Below, piece after piece: positions 11,411 to 23,972 of a DNA stretch of 64,000 nt. Made by a program: the position numbers and the translations under genes. The notes beneath the pieces were generated by a model that was not told where the DNA came from, did no database searches, and was given only the letters and a program-made list of their open reading frames with translations. The stretch covers positions 49,301,880 to 49,365,879 of the forward strand of contig CM042042.1 of NCBI GenBank assembly GCA_023525975.1. The letters are read 5' to 3'. Position 1 is the stretch's first letter. Each line of letters begins with the position of its first letter. This DNA comes from Smallanthus sonchifolius (Eukaryota > Streptophyta > Magnoliopsida > Asterales > Asteraceae).

Positions 11411-13087
11411 CGTAGATAAGAAAATGTCGCAACAGTGTATTTTGAGATGAGCACCTGATGGTTTAAAAAACGTTTAAAACAACCAGTTGGTTTTAAAAAT
11501 AATTTTACGAAAATTCACGTCAAATCGTAAATAAAAAAGGGCACGTCGCAATGTCAATTTTAAAAATTTAATAAAACATCATAGTTTAAAAGTTCTAAGA
11601 GTAAATCATTTTCCTTTTTTATTATTAAAATGGCATATTCCGCGTCGGGTTCGAAATGTAGATACAGATAAGGTTGTAGTACGTGTACGTACGTGAAGCA
11701 CCGGGTTAGGGACGTTATTTGTTTCTTTTTATGAAAGAAATTGTATTTAACTAAAAATAAAAGGTTGAATACAAAATAAGTTGATGTTCATACGTACCAC
11801 GTTGCGGTGAGTAACGTAAATAAAATAAAAAAAGAGGAACCCCGCAACGATATATTTGGAGATGAGAATTGAACGGTTTAAAACAATTGATCGGATTAAA
11901 AATGGTATGAAAATTCACGTCGAAACGTAGATAAAAGTAGGCACGCCGCAACGACAAATTCGAAATTTTATAAAACATTATATTTTAAAAGTTGTAAGTG
12001 GAAAACATAAAAAAAACTATGAAAACATTGGATCCTTGAAGCAGTTTTATTGACAAGTACGTTTAATGTTTGTGATAACTTGTAAATTACCAGCTCCGTT
12101 TCGAATGAAATTTACACCGAAACGTAGATAAAAATAAGCATGTCGCAATGATATATTAAAAAATTCATAAAATATTATATTTTAAAGGTAAACCAGAAAA
12201 AAAAACAAATGAAAAATAATTATAATATAAAATCATAAATTATAAAAAAAAGTAAAGTTATGACGGCGCTGCAAAATTGAATATGCATTTCTAGCGAAGT
12301 CTATTCAAATTTCATGCATTAGGAATTATAAAGTGTGGATTAAGAATGAGTTTTTTTAGGTTTTGTAAGTAATAGAAGGTATTATTTAAAGATACAGAAA
12401 GTTAAGGGTGTTTAAAAAACCATACGAGTAAATATAATTCTACGATGATGGTGGCATAAATGATACTTGGAATAAACTAACATGACTCATATGCATATTT
12501 AATTAAATGAAGCACTAGAAGAAGAAAAAAAGAGCTAGGAGAGCATTGTAGGTGTAAAGTGAAATATGAACGTAAAACTGAGGCGGTAGGTATTAGCTCT
12601 GGCAGCCACTGATCTCTTTTCTAATAAAAAATTAAATATTTTTGTTATTTGACATTAGTATATTCAATCTTATAATTTTTCCTCCACAAATCATATTTAT
12701 ATACTTCATTTAATACTTCAATATTTAGCTTTTTTTAAATTACATAAATAAACATTTTTATCATTATTATCAATTGCTCACTTTTTTTAAATAATCGTTA
12801 AAATTTAAAAGAAAATCAAGAATTAACAACCTGACTTGCATATGTAACACGCTGAATTTATATGATTTTTTACCAAAAACGGGATTTTTGGTTAATTTTT
12901 CAAGACTTTTTAAAAAAAAGTATTCAGCGCTTTTTTTTAAGTGACGAAAATGTTAATAAAACTTACATTTTTTAAAAAAAATTGAAAGTTACATACTGGT
13001 TTCACGAGGTTTCACAACTCAAAGGTGGTTTAATTTTATACTTTTCCCATATATATATATAATGTATTTATAAAAGTTTAATAAATT
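11411..13087. other. AT-rich repeat debris, no gene
   Basis: Several diverged copies of a short segment recur, recognisable by the phrase AAACGTAGATAAAAATAAGC followed by a CGTCGCAACG-like core (about 11515, 11925, 12120). The same phrase recurs at 13740, 14500, 15785, 19415, 26010 and 30320. It belongs to the same Helitron-like family as the array that follows. No open frame in this stretch resembles a known protein. Confidence 0.5.
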
Positions 13088-15945
13088 GATAAACATGTAA
13101 ACTTATTAAACTTTCAAATTTTAATTTGTGGTTAAAAACGTGAGACCAAAATACCTTACAAACGGAGTCGTTTGTGGAAAGAACGCCAGTTAGACGTCTC
13201 TGAAGTTAAGGACGGCTCTATTACAAATTATGGTTTTAAATATTATATGGTTGTCACTTGTATCATGGAAATCTTTTTGCTAGGATTTGAGAGTTTTATT
13301 TTATTTTTTAATTTTATTTTTGCCAATGACTTGCAAGAAAGCTTATGAAAATGATATAATTGTGTAAAATAATATGAACTTATAAATGGGGAAAAAATGG
13401 GTAAGCTTATTATTTATGTAGTTATTTTATGTTTGTATATAACTAGAAGGATTTCCTCGTGCTTGCCCCTACAATGTGGTATGGTTTCGAATCGTGCGGT
13501 GCGACGAAAGTGTAAGGTTAAATGATATTTATGTTTAATAAATTGATGTTAAAAAAATATAACTAGTAAAACTTCCTCGTGCGGTGCGACAAAATTGAAT
13601 TTAGAAAAAAAAAGCAAGAAACAACAAATTGAATATAAAAGTTCTGCAGGAACAAATATGAAGTTGTGAACTATAAAATTAGCTTTAAAAATAAAAATAT
13701 ATTATATTTAGCCCGGTTCAGTTTTAAATAAAGTTCACATCTAAACATAGATAAAAATAAATATATCGTAGCTATATATATTCGGAATTTAAGATAACGC
13801 TACATTGATGTGAAAATGATCGTAAAAGAACATGAATGTAAAATTGATAAACATGTAAACTTATTAAACTTTCAAATTTTAATTTGTGGTTAAAAACGTA
13901 ACGGAGTCGTTTGATAAGACGTTTGTGAAAAGAACGCCAGTTAGACGTCTCTGAAGTTAAGGACGGCTCTATTACAAATTATGGTTTTAAATATTATATG
14001 GTTGTCACTTGTATCATGGAAATCTTTTTGCTAGGATTTGAGAGTTTTATTTTATTTTTTAATTTTATTTTTGCTAATGACTTGCAAGAAAGCTTATGAA
14101 AATGATATAATTGTGTAAAATAATATGAACTTATAAATGGGAAAAAATGGGTAAGCTTATTATTTATGTAGTTATTTTATGTTTGTATATAACTAGAAGG
14201 ATTTCCTCGTGCTTGCCCCTACAATGTGGTATGGTTTCAAATCGTGCGGTGCAACGAAAGTGTAAGGTTAAATGATATTTATGTTTAATAAATTGATGTT
14301 AAAAAAATATAACTAGTAAAACTTCCTCGTGCGGTGCGACAAAATTGAATTTAGAAAAAAAAAAAGCAAGAAACAACAAATTGAATATAAAAGTTCCGCG
14401 GGAACAAATATGAAGTTGTGAACTATAAAATTAGCTTTAAAAATAAAAATATATTATATTTAGCCCGGTTCAGTTTTAAATAAAGTTCACATCTAAACAT
14501 AGATAAAAATAAATATATCGTAGCTATATATATTCGGAATTTAAGATAACGTTACATTGATGTGAAAATGATCGTAAAAGAACATGAATGTAAAATTGAT
14601 AAACATGTAAACTTATTAAACTTTCAAATTTTAATTTGTGATTAAAAACGTGAGACCAAAGTACCTTACAAACGGAGTCGTTTGTGGAAAGTACGCCAGT
14701 TAGACGTCTCTGAAGTTAAGGACGGCTCTATTACAAATTATGGTTTTAAATAGGATTATTGGATTTTAATAATCCTTACTTTTACCAATTGGCCAATAAT
14801 AATCCTAACTGAGAATATTTTTACCACCAGTCCCTACTTTCAAACTATTTTCTTACATTAGACCCCCTGTTAAAAAAACTTAACGTCGTTAGATTTTATA
14901 TGATGTGGACATTTGCAAACCGTCGGAAAGTCGAGCCAAGCTAGCAGTGGTCTCGTGGTGGGTTTTGAAATTGGCTCTAGTGGTGTTTAACTGGTCTCGG
15001 TAAACACCATCGTTGTCTCTGTTTGGACTTGCCAGAAAAATGAGACCAGTTAAACACCACCAAAGCCAATTTCAAAACCCACCACGAGACCACTGCTAGA
15101 TTGGCTCGATTTTCGGACGGTTTGCAGATGTCCACGTCATATAAAATTTAACGGCGTTAAGTTTTTTAACGGGGGGTCCAATGTAAAAAAATAGTTTGAA
15201 AGTAGGGACTAGTGGTAAAAATATTCTCAGTTACGATTATTATTGGCCAATTGGTAAAAGGTTGTATTATTAAAATCCAATAATCCTTTTAAATATTATA
15301 TGGTTGTCACTTGTATCATGGAAATCTTTTTGCTAGGATTTGAGAGTTTTATTTTATTTTTGCTAATGCCTTGCAAGAAAGCTTATGAAAATGATATAAT
15401 TGTGTAAAATAATATGAACTTATAAATGGGGAAAAATGGGTAAGCTTATTATTTATGTAGTTATTTTATGTTTGTATATAACTAGAAGGATTTTCTCGCG
15501 CTTGCCCCTACAATGTGGTATGGTTTCAAATCGTGCGGTGCGACGAAAGTGTAAGGTTAAGAGATGTTTATGTTTAATAAATTGATGTTAAAAAAATATA
15601 ACTAGTAGAACTTCCTAGTGCAGTGCGACAAAATTGAATTTAGAAAAAAAAAAAGCAAGAAACAACAAATTGAATATAAAAGTTGTGCATGAACAAATAT
15701 GAAGTTGTGAGCTATAAAATTAGCTTTGAAAATAAAAATATATTATATTTGACCCGGTTCAGTTTTAAATAAAGTTCACACCTAAACATAGATAAAAATA
15801 AACATATCGTAACTATATATATTCGGAATTTAAGATAACGTTACATTGATGTGAAAATGATCGTAAAAGAACATGAATGTAAAAAACGATAAAAGTTTAA
15901 ATATTACATAATTAAAGTAAAATATATTTAAAAGTTTAATAAGTT
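13088..15945 (-). repeat. Three head-to-tail Helitron-like units of about 755 bp
   Basis: The phrase GATAAACATGTAAACTTATT restarts at 13088, 13846 and 14598, and a diverged form occurs at 15946. Units one and two are 758 and 752 bp and nearly identical. Unit three is lengthened by a 534-bp foldback MULE and extra sequence at its end. Each unit contains two AACTAG junctions (for example 13443 and 13563), each followed by a GC-richer stretch with a weak stem. On the minus strand these read as stem, short AT spacer and CTAG, the layout of a Helitron 3' end. Helitron assignment is inference; the tandem structure is plain. Confidence 0.65.
14753..15286. mobile_element. Foldback MULE MITE with 9-bp target duplication
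   Basis: The element starts GGATTATTGGATTTTAATAA and ends with its complement. An exact 9-bp duplication, TTTTAAATA, is at 14744-14752 and 15287-15295. Sister repeat units without the insertion show the empty site GGTTTTAAATATTATATGG. The two halves are complementary over most of their length, including GTGGTCTCGTGGTGGGTTTT, leaving a short loop near 15010-15040. A 9-bp duplication points to Mutator-like transposase. There is no coding capacity. A relative lies at 30456-30939. Confidence 0.92.
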
Positions 15946-16038
15946 GATAAACATATCAACTTATTAACTTTCAAATTTTAATATGTGGTAAAAACAAATG
16001 TAAAGTCAAAAACGTCTTACAAACGGAGCCTTATAATA

Positions 16039-16430
16039 GAGTAAACTGCAATTTTTGACCCTGATGTTTCAGCAAAACATCATGTTTCAACAAAACATCA
16101 TGTTTCAACAAAACATCATGTTTCGTCCACATGTAACACATTTGATCCCCGGCGTTTGACTTTTTAACACTTTGCGTCCTTAGTCTTTAACTTCGTTAAC
16201 TTTTTTGTTAGTTTTTGTGTGAAATTACTGATATACCCTGATGAAGAAGATGTAGTTAAAGGTATATCGGTGATTTCAAAACAAAACTAACTAGAAAAAT
16301 TAACGGAGTAAAGGACTACGGACGCAAAGTTTTAAAACATCAAACGTCGATGATCAAATGTGTTACAGGTAGACGAAGTCGAAACCTGATATTTTGTTTA
16401 AAACTCATGGACGAAAGTTGTAGTTTACTC
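16039..16430. mobile_element. Inverted-repeat MITE, probably MULE-type
   Basis: Left end GAGTAAACTGCAATTTTTGA and the complement of the right end (GAGTAAACTACAACTTTCGT) match over a long stretch, continuing into the ACACATTTGATC/GATCAAATGTGT arms. The flanking 9-mers CTTATAATA and CGTATGATG agree at six of nine positions, compatible with a decayed 9-bp duplication. A CAAAACATCATGTTT motif is tandemly repeated at about 16068-16120 in the left arm only. Confidence 0.75.
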
Positions 16431-16965
16431 CGTATGATGAGTTGTTTGTCGGAAGAATGTCACCTAGACGTCTCTAAGGACGGCTCCATTACAAATTATT
16501 TTTTTAAAGATTATATGGTTGTGACATGTAAATTTGAAATCTTTTGCTAAGATTTGTAAGGACAGCTCCATTACAAATTATGTTTTTAAATATTATTTGG
16601 TCGTGACCTGTATCTTTGAAATCTTTTGTAAGGATTTGCAAGTTTTATTTTTTGATTTTCTTTTTGCTAACAACTTGGAGGAAAGCTTGTGAAAATGATT
16701 TCATTGTGTAAAATTATAAAAACTTTTAATTGGAAAATTTTATTACTTACTAGGTTAGAGACACGTGTACTACACGGGTTAGAATAATAAAAAGCGATAT
16801 AATTATAAAGTGTGTATAATATTTCTTATAACTAAAATTACATATTACATATAATAATAAAAAATAAAAAGTTACAGTTTTAAAACACGTGGAGAAAAAA
16901 CAAACATTAAAGTTATATTGACATCATATGAAAACTAAAGTCCGGATGTTTATAAAACTCTGGCT
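16431..16965. other. Non-coding repeat debris with a Helitron-like 3' end
   Basis: A diverged partial copy of the 755-bp family occupies the first 300 bp. At 16750-16753 a CTAG is followed on the plus strand by GTTAGAGACACGTGTACTAC and ACGGGTTAG. On the minus strand that reads as a hairpin then CTAG, a Helitron 3' terminus pointing left. No gene is visible. Confidence 0.45.
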
Positions 16966-17075
16966 ACTATTGGGGTTGGTGGTCCAATGATAAAGGAAAA
17001 TCCTCTAGGAACACTAATGTTTGAGAAAGTCATGGGTTCAAGTCAATAGTAATTAAGAAATTTGTCTTAAAAAAA
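16966..17075 (+). mobile_element. tRNA-derived SINE with perfect 14-bp target duplication
   Basis: A 110-bp body with a box-A-like GGTTGGTGGTCCAATGA and a box-B-like GGGTTCAAGTCA ends in an A-rich tail. It is bounded by the exact duplication ATAAAACTCTGGCT at 16952-16965 and 17076-17089. These are the hallmarks of a Pol III-transcribed SINE mobilised by LINE machinery. The perfect duplication implies a young insertion. Confidence 0.85.
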
Positions 17076-17149
17076 ATAAAACTCTGGCTCCATCTTTTTT
17101 CTGTAAGAAATGATAATGGTTAGACAATTATAATAAGCCTGATTAACTG

Positions 17150-19250
17150 CAGTCATAGACTCACAGCTCTGTTGACCCTCTTATCCACAACTGCTACAGA
17201 TTCTGCTTTCTCTTGCTGCATTGGCAGCCCGCTTACTCCCAGATTCAATTCCAAATTAGTAACAAAAAGGTATAAACTCAAACATGTAGATTTGTCATAT
17301 ATTTAATTATAAACTTTTATTCTCAGTTTTATTTTTCAAACCACATATATATATTTATTCTAAGTTTTATTATTGTTAGTTATTTTAAGTTTAGTTGTGT
17401 ATTTTATTTTTAATTAATGAAATTGTACTGATGTACATTTCCATTTAGTTTTAAGTTATAGTTGTGGAAGGGGCCGAGCACGGGTTTGGTATTGATGTAC
17501 ATTTCCATTGCGGTTCACATGCTTAGGGGGTTTCAGCTCATACCAGAATTTTAGCCGTTTTGACCCAGGCTTGTTTTGACCCATTACCCAACCCGTATAA
17601 CCCATCCATTTTACCGGCTCTTAACATTTATGTACCTCATGAACATCAGTGCCAAGGATTTTCCAGTCAAATCCAGCATCTTCTAACTTGATTCTACCAT
17701 TTAAGTCATATTCTGCTACCAGTGAAGAGTGTCATCCGTGGTATATGACTATTATAGTTTATAAAAAACAAAAAAGGATAATAAATATCATTAGAAATAA
17801 ACTACAATTAGTAAAGTTTTAAACTCCAATGTATACTATTTGTTAAAATAGAATTCCCTCCGAAGAATTATCCAAAAGTAGCTTGTTCATTGTTTTCCAT
17901 CAGAATTGATGAAATCGACATCATCCATAGGCATCCCACAATCATGGAGCAAGCGAAGCATTTGTTTCCATAACAATTCATACCTAGAAAATGCAACATT
18001 GTATTATTATTAAATAATAAAAGAGTTAATAAATATGATAAGAAGGTGCAAACCTATAAAAAATAACAATATATATTTAATATAAGTCAAGACGAAAAAA
18101 TGTTAGCATAGGAGACAAATGCATATTCATCACAATTATGTAAGCCTGAGGAGCTCTGGTATTTTAAAGCTAATCTCTATCCTATCTAAATTATTGGGTA
18201 AATCAAGATCATCACCTATAAAATTAAAATCAAGATAACAACGATTAGATAGTGTAATTGATATGATCAGGAAGCGTTAACTTTAATAGAACTCTTACTG
18301 TTGCTAGTTAATATCATTCGACGCTTTGCTGTCTCTGCAAGCTATTGTAAACCATGATCTTCATAAGCAGTTACATCTACATCCTCAAAAAGGATTAGAG
18401 TTTTTAGTTCCATTTTGTGAATTCGCAGCAGACACACAAACATCTTTTGAATCATCATCATCATCATCATCATCTGATAAGGGTATCAATTCTATAACTT
18501 TATTTGGTTGGGGTTGACTTGGATTTTCAAAACTGGGCATAGAGCTGGAACAACATAACAATTTTCATACACTGTGATTGAACAATGACAAAAGTAAAAA
18601 TATGTAAAGAATAAGTTTGACAAACCATTGAAGCCTGTACGGCTTCACCAATTTTTTGCTTGACAAGTGCACCAATTCTCCAATCTGATGAATTCACCTG
18701 AAATGTCAACCATCTTATAAGGTATTTGTAATAATAAAACACTAATTGATTTAACTTCAAAACTTTCATAACAACTATATTGGAAAACAAAGTCTTAAAA
18801 ACTAATTAAATATTAACTTACTTCAATAACTTGAAACCCTTGCTATAAATGGCTGCAGAAATTTCCCATAAAAACTCAAAATATGAATTACTCTTTAAAC
18901 CTCTGGATATATCTTAATCAATGGAAGAACCATGGGAGATTTCTCACTATGAACCAGCTTATAGGGTTTGTGGTTCTTCCATTGAAGGAGATTTATGACT
19001 CTGCACAAAAAAGAAACCCTAGATGTAAAACAATAGAAGAAGGTTTAAATAAAATAAACCCTAGATGAGAAATTGAAAATGGTTTGATAGTTACCTGGGA
19101 TTGAGAATCAAACTGAACACGATGAAGCAATAAGAAACATAGCAGACGAATACCAAGGAAAAGATACCAAGAAAAACCATGATAGAACTTAAAACTTACC
19201 TGCGATTGGGAATCAAGGAAAAGATGATGAAGATAGAAAAGGCGCATCAG
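17150..19250 (-). pseudogene. Exon-like remnants of an unidentified plant gene
   Basis: Several minus-strand pieces look like spliced exons. At 18697-18626 a 72-bp, 24-codon exon (VNSSDWRIGALVKQKIGEAV...) has TTTCAG before it and GT after it. Around 18544-18390 a piece reads PNKVIELIPL followed by an acidic run of seven Asp. Around 17985-17890, after TTTTCTAG, is YELLWKQMLRLLHDCGMPMD and a stop. At 17262-17154 is LELNLGVSGLPMQQEKAESV and a stop. The pieces do not join in a single phase: the acidic exon hits a stop in phase 0. I do not recognise the protein. It could be a decayed nuclear-protein gene or fragments captured by a Helitron. Confidence 0.4.
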
Positions 19251-19707
19251 ATCGGAAGAAAGATTAGAGTTTGAGATAAAAAAGAAATAAAAAAAGAAAT
19301 AAAAAAGAACTAGTAGAAATTCCCCTACAAAATTATGTTGTCGTGAAAATAAACTTTAAAAGTAAGTATATATTATATTTATTAGATTCGGTTTTGAATA
19401 GAATTCATATCTAGACATATATAAAAATAATCACATTGTGACAGAGAGCGTTATGTTATTGTAAATATGAGTGTTAACGAACATGAAAATGGATGTAAAA
19501 ATAAAAGAGAAAATATCTTATATTTAATCCGGCTCAAAAATAACCACGTCGTAACGATATATTCAGAATTTAAAAAAAATTGATATTTTAAAAGTTATGT
19601 TAAATAATAATATAAAAAATTAAAACTTACATGTCACGTGAAGAATAATAAAAAAGAAAGAAAGAGAGAAAAAAAAAAGTGTGAATTGAGGGAGTGGACC
19701 GGCTAGG

Positions 19708-20534
19708 TAGGGGTGAGCAAAAAACGGTTCTGACCCTCAAGAACCATAGACCCGATCTTTAGAACCGTGGGTGAGCAAAAAGGGTCGGTTCAAGGTTCTG
19801 AGATTTCAAGTTTTAAAGGGTCCAGGTCGTTTCCGGGTAGAACCGTGGGTTAGAACCTTGGGAACCTTGAGATTTTAAACGAATAAAAAAAACCTAGATT
19901 TTGTCGGGATTAGGGAACCAATTAACCAAACGAAGTTTACTTGTATAATCGTGAAAAAAAGAACCGCACTACATCTTCTCTCTTCAACATAGAACTGACA
20001 CTTTATCTTCTTTTAAAGTAAGAATTGCTCTTCATGTTCGCTTCATTTTTATTAAATTTGTGTGTATGTACGCGATTAGTTTCAATATCTCGAATTGCAA
20101 TTAGAATGTATAACATGGGTGAAAACTGAAAACCTACTTTGTATGTATTCGATTAGTGCAAATAGAATAGAAAATGGATAACATGGGTATGACACATACA
20201 TGGCATGCGATTACTCATATTGCAAATATAAAACCTTACTGTATGTATACATTGCAAATATAAAACCTAATGTATGTATACAACATTATGATATACACTT
20301 TTTTTAAACAGATTGGATACAAAAATATCTCGTGTGATGATAATTATGGAACCGTTGATAAACAAGCCAGAAAAAGAAAAGTGACACATTGAAGGGTCGG
20401 ACCCTTGGACCCTTTAGACACTTACCCGAACCCTCCTTATAGGGGCCGGTTCCCGGTTCCAGACTTTTCAATTTCAAGGTTCCGGTTCCGGGTCGGGTTG
20501 GTTCGGTTCCTGAAGGGTCGGTTGATCACTCCTA
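19708..20534. mobile_element. Non-autonomous hAT element, 827 bp
   Basis: Left end TAGGGGTGAGCAAAAAACGG and the complement of the right end (TAGGAGTGATCAACCGACCC) form hAT-type terminal repeats. An exact 8-bp duplication, CGGCTAGG, is at 19700-19707 and 20535-20542. GGGTCGG/GGTTCC-type motifs (for example GGTTCCGGTTCCGGGTCGGG) are repeated in both subterminal regions. The AT-rich middle has no transposase. Confidence 0.92.
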
Positions 20535-20542
20535 CGGCTAGG

Positions 20543-21005
20543 TGGGGCGACATTTCCTTGGAAAACAAAATACTAAACATTTAAAACGTAAATTGAATAA
20601 AAAAAATTAAGAGTTAAATACGGTTTTAGTCTGTATGTTTTAAAATAAATAATTATTTTAGTTTAAATTTGTCTTTTGTGGTTCAATAGTTTCAATTTTA
20701 GTTCAATTAAAATCCAGTCATATGAAATAAACATCACGTTTGTCAATCTCTGATTTATCTAAATTCAATCTTTTGTTTTAGATTATCAACCATATGAAAT
20801 AAGATTTGTAAAACACATTAGAAAAACACTTGATCGAATACCCAAATATGATTCAAAAATATGACCTCATTTATTCAAACACAATAAACATCAAGTATTT
20901 ATTTAAAAGTAAGAAAATACTACAAGAACAACTGCAAGCACCCAAATATATGTGAAAACCTGATGGAAGTACGTTTAAAAAATATTTTAGTCGATCTGAT
21001 TGCCA
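20543..21005. other. Intergenic, nothing recognised
   Basis: AT-rich sequence between the hAT element and the O-methyltransferase stop codon. It includes the presumed 3' untranslated region of that gene. No feature can be supported. Confidence 0.5.
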
Positions 21006-21468
21006 TTACTCTGCATAAGCTTCGATAATGGACACAACCGAAGGAATCTTGATGATATTGTAATGTCGAAATCCAGCTTCTTCCAATATACTCTTCCATT
21101 CTCCTTCGATCCTTTCTTTCCCGCCATCGAAGCATGCTAGCATTATCATATCCATATTAAGACGCGTCTCATCAAAGACATCATCTCCTTGAGGATTTAG
21201 GACAACTTCTGCTATGATAAGTTTTCCACTTCTTTTGGTTATGGATTCTCGACAGTTTTTGAGAATTTGCACACACTTTTCATCACTCCAATCATGTAGC
21301 ATTGACTGTGATACATAGAATTCCAACATTAAGACAAATCAATATTTATTAACCACAATTTTGCTTAAATATGCATTGACTTTTATATGTGTTCAAATAG
21401 ATAATCTGAAACAACCAATGAGAGTAGGACCAATAAGAAGAGATAGCTCCATCATAGTTGTACACCAG

Positions 21469-21675
21469 TAATCCGGCACTTCACACCCCCACGCACCCAT
21501 GATCCGACACCTACATAAATCTGGCACATTCACAATCCACTAAAAGTCAATGTCAATCCGGCTCCTTCACAACCCACACTCCATAAATCTGACATCTTCA
21601 CAATCCACACACCTATAAACCGGCACCAGCCTCGCAGCCTAGACGCCGATAATCCGGCACCTCCACAACTCACTT
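21469..21675. repeat. Degenerate tandem repeat in the methyltransferase intron
   Basis: About seven units of the type ATCCGGCACCTTCACAACCC with variable spacing. It lies in the roughly 975-bp intron. Confidence 0.75.
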
Positions 21676-21769
21676 AAAAGTTGGTGCCTATTTTGTTAAG
21701 TTTTTAGTCAACTTGTCTATTCTCATTATTTTCCCTTATATTTGCTAGGTATTATATATTTAATAATAA

Positions 21770-22100
21770 CTAGAATTACACCCCGCGCGTTGTGACAATT
21801 CGGTTACGATCGAACCAAAATGTAGGTAGAAAAAAGCACGTCGAACCGAAAAAGTATGGTGATTTCCAACGTGTTACGACTTGCTTCACGTGTTATGGCA
21901 AAGTTAAAAAAATAGAAGAAAACAAAAAGAAAAAAAAGCGTTAGGCAAAGTTAAAACACAAAAAAGCTTCATTACTAGGGATAGAACCCGGGTGTGGTGT
22001 GCGTGGGGCAACTTAATTAACTAACCAAGTTATATGGAAACAATTCTAGAAAAAGCAAATTAACATGTTACCTTCCCCTCATAATGGAAAGTTACCTTTT
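21770..22100 (-). mobile_element. Helitron-like 3' end in the methyltransferase intron
   Basis: CTAG at 21770-21773 is followed by AATTACACCCCGCGCGTTGT; on the minus strand this is a GC-rich stem, spacer and CTAG. A box-B-like GGGATAGAACCCGGGTG lies about 200 bp inside, like the tRNA-like block in the Helitron at 25502-26000. The other end cannot be placed, so limits are approximate. Confidence 0.4.
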
Positions 22101-23972
22101 AATATTATTTAAATTATATAATAATAAGCTCATTTATACTCGCAAGCCTAATTAAGTCGTTGGCCCCGAGCGTGTTTATTAAACTCGGCTTGATTCAAGC
22201 TTTCAACAAGTCGATCTCGTGCAGTTTACTAGCAGTTAAAACATTTGCATGTTAACCATATTTATAGAAAGAGTAGTACCTTGATAAAGATTGAATCTGC
22301 AGGGGGAATGGCTGTAAACATGTCACCTCCAACATGTGTAACTCCTTCATATGCTGGTGCAGATGAAACAACATGAGGCAAGTCAAAATTAACACCTTTA
22401 AGATGTATATCTTGTTACAATCTCACTTATTGCCATTCCAACACCACCACCAACATCAACCAGAGTTCCTTTTAGGCTATCAAAATCATAACTTGACATG
22501 ATCGCGTCCGTGTTGAACATGCCATCGCTTCATTGAAGCTCTTTCCGACCTCCGGGTTGCGGCAAAGAAAATCCCATAACTCGAGTCCATGTGTTTTGAA
22601 TGCTGCTGTACCCCCATCTTTAATGGATATATTTAGGTTAAATAAAAGTGAAACCATGATTGGATCTGTGAAACACATTCCCATTGGCGCGAGTGTGTTC
22701 TTCGTATCTTTTAACAGAAGTTTAGAACAAGCATTCAGCGAGTAGAGTTGATGATTCACCTCATCAAAAAACTTCTTGTGGACCAAGAACCTCATGAGTC
22801 GCGATAGGTCTTCCGTGTTTAATGATGGAGAGCCAATCCCTTGAGCGATTTGAGACAAGGTGACTGGTCCGTCATGACGGTTCATTACGCCAGCAATGTC
22901 GAGCTCCAACGCGCATCGTAAAGCGGCACTGCTTAAACTACTGTGTAGATGATGAAATAACCATGCTTGGCCTTTGATTTTTGCATCCTCTTCTTTTGTA
23001 GTACTCATTTCTAGGTGAATGTAGGAAATGAAAATGTTAATGTGTTTAAAAGGGTCCAATATGTTAAGTTTAAATAGGCACTTCACAATAACCACACCAA
23101 CCTACACACTATTTATTTCATTGTTTATTTTCTTATCTAACTTCTTTTTTCATTCACATATATAAATAATAAAGAGTTTGGGTCATACTAAAAAGGAAAT
23201 TTTGTCTAAAATCTGTAAAAAAATACATAGTGTTTTAAATTTTAAGCATGATGTTCTTTAATTTTCACATATGTTCAAAAAATTAAAACATAGACACCAT
23301 ACCTAAAATTTTAAATATCATGCCTAGATTTAAAACACCATGTCAATTTTACACTTTTATAAAAAATCTCCTTTTTAATATAACTCACCCCTATAAATAA
23401 ATTAGTGCTCTTAATAAATATACAAGACTTTAGAGTAAAGTACACGGTTAGAAACCCGTGTACTACACGGGGTTGAGTACTAAAAGTGATAAAGTTCATA
23501 AATCCGTATATACTTCTTATAATACATTTGGAAATTCATAAAAAGTAAATAATTCATAATACATTTATGTAAACTAAATAATTCATACTTTTACATATTA
23601 CTTTGATCTAAAATAACCCAAGCTTCTTCTCCACATTATCCTTCCGTGTACTTTACTCCTTAAGATAAATGAATTTGATTTAAATAATGTAAATTTGTGG
23701 CACATTGAAAAGTATGGTAAAACGAAATTAAACTTAAGGCATTTTTATGAAATAATGGCACATCATAATAACAACTTTTACTTCAAAAGTTTTCAAGAAT
23801 TACATAAAACTATATGGATCATGACAATGTTACAAATTGAAATAAGATAGTATCGGGTACAATATCACAACAAAAATATTTAGTCGGAGCGGTTTAAAAA
23901 ACCCTTGCAACATAACTTTGTATTGAAACGATTTTAGAAGTAAAAATTAACTACCTAACAACAACATTATCA

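Larger units (their letters stand above)
21006..23008 (-). pseudogene. Plant class II O-methyltransferase, two exons, frame-broken
   Basis: Exon 1 runs 23008-22280 and exon 2 21305-21006. Donor GTACTACTC and acceptor ATCACAG give a phase-0 junction at the position typical of plant COMT-like genes. These enzymes transfer methyl from S-adenosylmethionine to hydroxyls of phenolics or related metabolites in the cytosol. Exon 1 encodes the N-terminal dimerisation domain. Exon 2 encodes MLHDWSDEKC, with the catalytic His of HDW, and a normal C-terminus. Total length is about 342 residues, as in the family. Two frame breaks lie near 22490 and 22412. The SAM-binding glycine motif (TLVDVGGGVGM) is readable only in the shifted frame between them, and the shifts cancel so the reading phase is restored. 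As sequenced the product stops at 22472. Substrate is unknown. It is a pseudogene, unless the indels are assembly errors. Confidence 0.85.
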
